10,729 bases of DNA from Coemansia sp. RSA 1804 (lineage: Eukaryota > Kickxellomycota > Kickxellomycetes > Kickxellales > Kickxellaceae). This document shows positions 8,236-10,729 of this stretch, in pieces; within the stretch, counting starts at the first letter, position 1, and each line of letters begins with the position of its first letter. The position numbers and the translations under genes were made by a program. The notes below the pieces were generated by a model. It made no database searches, had not been told where the DNA came from, and saw nothing but the letters and a program-made list of their open reading frames with translations. The stretch covers positions 1-10,729 of the forward strand of contig JANBTH010000841.1 in NCBI GenBank assembly GCA_027578815.1, in the 5' to 3' direction.

Positions 8236-8983
8236 GGCAAGGCGCAAAAGGAAAGCGAAAAGTAAAAGAAAACCTTCACCCTTTTAAAGGCGCTTTTTTT
8301 GGGGGGGAGTGTACGCTAACAAAAGGCTACCTTTTAGTTCGGTGGTCCCTTCCATCTCCTTATTTACTCAAAAGGGGCAAATAATAACGTATACTATGCG
8401 AAAAACTGGCTCTGTCTGGGAGAGGTGCAAATAAAGACAATAACGGCTGCAGAAAAATAATAGGGAGGGAGGCAGCGGAGGGCCGGTTTTTGCCACACAC
8501 AAGGAACACACACCTATGGCTACATCTATGCCAGGCGTTCCCGTACGAACATTCCCCATTGTTTGAGGGTACCCACACAATAGCAGCCAAAGCAAGCAAG
8601 AAAGCAGAAAAGAGGAGGGGGAGAGAGAATTGCAAGAAAGCAAAAAGGAGAAAAGCAGCAAAGGTATCCCCAGCAAAAGAATGCCATTGAAGAAAGAAAA
8701 ACAAGGTGTAGCTGTTATTGTACATACCTTCAGAGAGCTCGTCCGAAACCTCCTCGTCGCGCTCAGCAACAATAGAGTAAAGAGCGGTGACCGAGTACCG
8801 CCGACTGCTGCGGTCGGCATCGCTGCTGTTCTGGATGCTTCCAGATCTGTTGCTGTGCACGCTGCGCACCGCCGACCCGGTGCGACCCATCACAGAGGCC
8901 GCCGCCGATGAAGGCGAAGGCTTGCTGACTGGTGCTTCGCCAGCCACGCCGCCGCTTCCACTGCGCCGGACCGAGTCTATCAT
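5235..8983 (-). CDS. gap1: Ras GTPase-activating protein, Gap1/Sar1 type, two exons
   Basis: Modelled as exon 1 at 8983-8728 and exon 2 at 7462-5235, giving 827 aa; S. pombe Gap1 is about 766. It stimulates GTP hydrolysis by Ras. Splicing joins ...SDELSE to QRKLRELKSQ through a split GCG alanine codon (phase 1), restoring a coiled coil at about 80-130 that leads into NFLLERDVRYLDSRIALLIQ. The RasGAP domain spans about 177-417. LLRQNTPVSRM carries the likely arginine finger (Arg231), and FFFLRYINPAIVTP the FLR motif (Arg379). RasGAP C-terminal homology lies at about 612-740. No calponin-homology or IQ motif is seen, so Gap1/Sar1 fits better than full IQGAP. The start at 8983 has G at -3 and lies 15 nt past a strong splice acceptor. 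Residues 1-60 are a Ser/Gly-rich low-complexity tail. An extra upstream coding exon cannot be excluded. Confidence 0.9.
7463..8727 (-). other. 1265-nt phase-1 intron of the RasGAP gene
   Basis: The donor is AAG|GTATGT (intron starts at 8727) and the acceptor is GGTGTAG|CGCAGAGG (exon resumes at 7462). A pyrimidine tract on the minus strand (GTTTTTCTTCTCTTC) lies about 25-40 nt before the acceptor, and a possible branch sequence (GAGCTAAAT) about 80 nt before. Joining the exons yields a continuous coiled coil, the main proof. The interior is AT-rich, pyrimidine-biased on the transcribed strand, and holds an (AAT)n microsatellite and a few short open frames without recognisable homology. It is long for a fungus. 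Confidence 0.85.
8200..8234. repeat. (AAT)n microsatellite
   Basis: About eleven uninterrupted AAT units lie inside the long RasGAP intron. It is a simple repeat and likely length-polymorphic. Confidence 0.95.
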
Positions 8984-9628
8984 GTCTGCTGGCGTTTGCT
9001 GGTAAGAAAAAACGTGTGTCTTTTTTATCTGGACTTCCACGAAAACGGACAAGGAAATACGAAGGGGAAAGGCTTGTCTACGCGATGTTGTTTGCGAGTT
9101 CCTTATGTTGAAGAAAAGGAAAGGTGAAAAAGGAGAATAAGGGCCACGAGTATTAATGGAGGCAGAAATATGTTAGGAAGGAAGATAAAAGAAAGGAAGG
9201 GCGAGTGGTTCGTGACAGAAAAATATAAATGGATAAGCAAATACGTTAAAGGCAAGGAAGGAAGGAAGGAAGGAACGGTTATGAAGGTGAAAAGAGCGCA
9301 ATAAGGACTAAAAAAAGGTAAATAAGAAAAGACAAGGTTGCAAGGAGATGAAAGAAAAAGACTCGTTTGTTCGTGTTATTATTATTTTTTCCAAAGAAAA
9401 AGGCAAGAGGCAAAAAGGCAAAAGCGAGAGAAGGGGGAGAGAAAAAGCTCCAAAAACACATTATTGTGTGTGTTTCTTTTTCTTGGACAGACCAAAAGCT
9501 GGTTAGGGAGAGAGGGGGCGGGCTGACATTTTTCCAGTTGTTCTTTCTCAGAACCACCGCGACGCAGTCAGTGATCTCTCTCTTCGCGCTGCATTCTTCA
9601 TCGTTGAAGATCACCAAGCACGGCACAG
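8984..9628 (-). promoter_or_regulatory. RasGAP 5' region and macro-gene 3' flank
   Basis: This 645-bp spacer lies between two minus-strand genes. A strong 3' splice site, TTTTTTCTTACCAG, ends at 8999, 15 nt before the RasGAP ATG, so a 5' UTR intron is likely. A weak donor at 9060 (GTATTT) would make it 62 nt. Bases 9010-9530 are strongly polypurine on the plus strand, with a GGAA tract at 9254-9275, so the RasGAP leader side is CT-rich as in many fungal promoters. Bases 9530-9628 are more balanced and gene-like, but no protein family is recognised there. Confidence 0.5.
9254..9275. repeat. (AAGG)n tetranucleotide repeat
   Basis: Five and a half uninterrupted AAGG units lie within the polypurine stretch upstream of the RasGAP gene. 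No coding role is apparent. Confidence 0.9.
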
Positions 9629-10240
9629 TCATTTCTGCCGGTGCTGCGTCATGAGCTGCTCCGTCGTCTTGCTGTAGCAGGCGATACTCTTATCGTTAAA
9701 CATGCAGAACACAACGCGATCCACAGCTCCCACGTGCCCCTCCATCCACTCCACCACCGTTTGCACAGCAACCTCGCAGGCGGCCTCGGCCGGATACCCA
9801 AACACGCCAGTGGAGATGCACGGGAATGCAATCGAGCGCACGCCGTTCTCCCTGGCAACACGAAGCGACTCGCGGTACGCGCTGGCGAGGAGCTGAGGAT
9901 GCTCGCCAATCGGTCCCACTGTGTGAATCACGTACTTTGCCGGCAGCCTGAATCCAGGAGTGATTTTGGCTTGCCCCGTTTTGCATCCGCCGAGCCCCCT
10001 ACACGCCTCCATCAGCTGTGGCCCGGCTGCCTTGTGGATTGCCCCATCCACCCCGCCACCGCCCGAGAGAACCTCGTCAGCCGCATTGACAATCGCATCA
10101 GCCGCAACCGTTGTTATGTCGCCCTTCCATACGCTCAAATGCGACCACACATTGTTGATGCTGCTGTTGTTTTTGCCTAGAAGCACGCCAGACGCCTCAA
10201 CCAAGGTTGGGATGCTTGAAAGCTTAACTATCGAGCCCAT
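9629..10240 (-). CDS. MacroD-type macro domain protein (putative ADP-ribosyl hydrolase)
   Basis: A 203-aa, single-exon macro domain protein. MacroD enzymes bind ADP-ribose, hydrolyse O-acetyl-ADP-ribose and remove mono-ADP-ribose from acidic residues. Visible blocks are VWKGDITTVAADAIVNAAD (37-55), GGGGVDGAIHKAAGP (60-74), TPGFRLPAKYVIHTVGP (94-110), ISTGVFGYP (142-150) and a closing VVFCMFND strand. The loop sequence GGGGVDGAIH and a C-terminal end soon after the last strand place it in the MacroD/YmdB class, not Poa1 or ALC1. The usual NAAN motif reads NAAD: the second Asn, important in human MacroD1, is Asp55. Asp65 and His69 are retained. The ATG at 10240 lies in ACCATGG, an ideal context, so the 31-codon upstream frame is discarded. 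No targeting signal is evident. Fold identity is firm; activity is uncertain because of Asp55. Confidence 0.93.
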   Translation of the reverse strand: MGSIVKLSSIPTLVEASGVLLGKNNSSINNVWSHLSVWKGDITTVAADAIVNAADEVLSGGGGVDGAIHKAAGPQLMEACRGLGGCKTGQAKITPGFRLPAKYVIHTVGPIGEHPQLLASAYRESLRVARENGVRSIAFPCISTGVFGYPAEAACEVAVQTVVEWMEGHVGAVDRVVFCMFNDKSIACYSKTTEQLMTQHRQK

Positions 10241-10652
10241 GGTGAACTTTGGGCAATTGTTGTCCAAACAACGATAGGAGATCACAAACACTGGGTTTGG
10301 TTTTATAGAAATAATATAAACAAGAAAAGTCAATGATATAAAAACTACAAAACGAAAGACGAAAGCAAATGATTCAAAAGGATAGAATGTTGGTCTATTT
10401 ATAACACGAAGTGGTGGCTAACTAACCCCCCTATCCGATGCTGCATTATTTAAAGTCGGATATGCCACAATATTTGTTATTCACAGACACAAGTGTTCTG
10501 AAAAATGATCGTATCACTGCAGAAATGTTGACCTTTGCTATTGATGCTATCTGCAATAATCCGCGCTTGTTCTGATTGATGTTACATTATAAATATGGCC
10601 AATGGGTTCGCCCTGAAAGTCTAAATGATAGATATACAAATACATGATATTT
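10241..10652. promoter_or_regulatory. AT-rich upstream region of the macro gene
   Basis: These 412 bp run from the macro-gene start to the right repeat arm. No gene or RNA is recognised. The macro promoter should lie at the left end, where a TATAAAA box is present. A plus-strand TATAAAT followed by CCAAT (about 10589-10603) has no gene downstream inside the window. Confidence 0.45.
10301..10307 (-). promoter_or_regulatory. TATA box (TATAAAA) of the macro gene
   Basis: On the minus strand TATAAAA stands 60-67 bases before the macro ATG, a spacing that would give a leader of about 30 nt. It is placed by motif and distance only. Confidence 0.4.
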
Positions 10653-10729
10653 CTAGTGCTCATTCTCGACGTATGTTGCTGGCAGCCGCCCCTCGGTTCC
10701 CCTGAGCACGCCCAGAAGCCAGCCCTCGC
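10653..10729 (-). repeat. Right arm of the exact 77-bp inverted terminal repeat
   Basis: Exact reverse complement of bases 1-77. The inner boundary reads TT|CTAGTGCTC, and the bases inward of it share nothing with those inward of the left arm. The sharp edge at the same base on both sides marks where unique sequence meets repeat. See the left arm for interpretation. Confidence 0.9.

Noticed and set aside
5235..8983. Identification as full IQGAP (Rng2/Iqg1)
   Set aside because: No calponin-homology domain or IQ motifs are present, and the N-terminal part before the coiled coil is short, as in Gap1/Sar1.
9279..9632. 117-aa minus-strand frame after the macro gene taken as a whole gene
   Set aside because: Only the first third has gene-like codons; the rest is T-rich low complexity. 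Kept only as a partial finding.
10595..10620. Possible tRNA T-arm (GGGTTCGCCC)
   Set aside because: No matching acceptor, D-arm or anticodon arm could be found around it on either strand.
1..10729. Whole window as a transposon with 77-bp terminal inverted repeats and cargo
   Set aside because: Contents are six unrelated housekeeping genes with no transposase, and the repeat length equals an assembler k-mer.

Overview
The window reads as nuclear DNA from a fungus with GC-rich coding sequence. The genes are GC-rich with strong GC3 bias, the spacers are AT-rich and often polypurine or polypyrimidine, and most genes have a single exon. All six genes I recognise are eukaryotic housekeeping families. 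The clearest intron begins GTATGT and ends TAG. Low intron content, alanine- and glycine-rich tracts and a Gap1/Sar1-type RasGAP suggest an early-diverging filamentous fungus, perhaps Kickxellomycotina such as Coemansia relatives. That placement is a low-confidence inference.

Layout from left to right. 1-77 is one arm of an exact inverted repeat whose other arm is 10653-10729. 195-1697 (minus) encodes RNA polymerase III subunit RPC53/RPC4. 2066-2593 (minus) encodes a Vps68/TMEM50-type four-helix membrane protein. A 430-bp divergent promoter region separates it from 3024-3605 (plus), encoding the Ran-binding protein Mog1. 3663-5009 (minus) converges on MOG1 and encodes a mitochondrial TPR protein with a presequence and one membrane anchor (Mgr3-like). 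5235-8983 (minus) is a two-exon Gap1/Sar1-type RasGAP with a 1265-nt intron. 9629-10240 (minus) encodes a MacroD-type macro domain protein.

The genes belong to unrelated processes: Pol III transcription, endosomal trafficking, Ran-dependent nuclear transport, mitochondrial proteostasis, Ras signalling and ADP-ribose metabolism. This is ordinary eukaryotic gene order, with no operon and no sign of a defence system, viral segment, CRISPR array or secondary-metabolite cluster. The macro protein stands alone as a possible ADP-ribosyl hydrolase and carries an unusual active-site substitution.

The points most worth a second look are the exact 77-bp terminal inverted repeat (probably an assembly-graph edge marking a dispersed repeat on both sides), the long RasGAP intron and what it contains, and the Asn-to-Asp change in the macro domain. 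I found no convincing novel system. No tRNA, rRNA or snoRNA was recognised on visual inspection.
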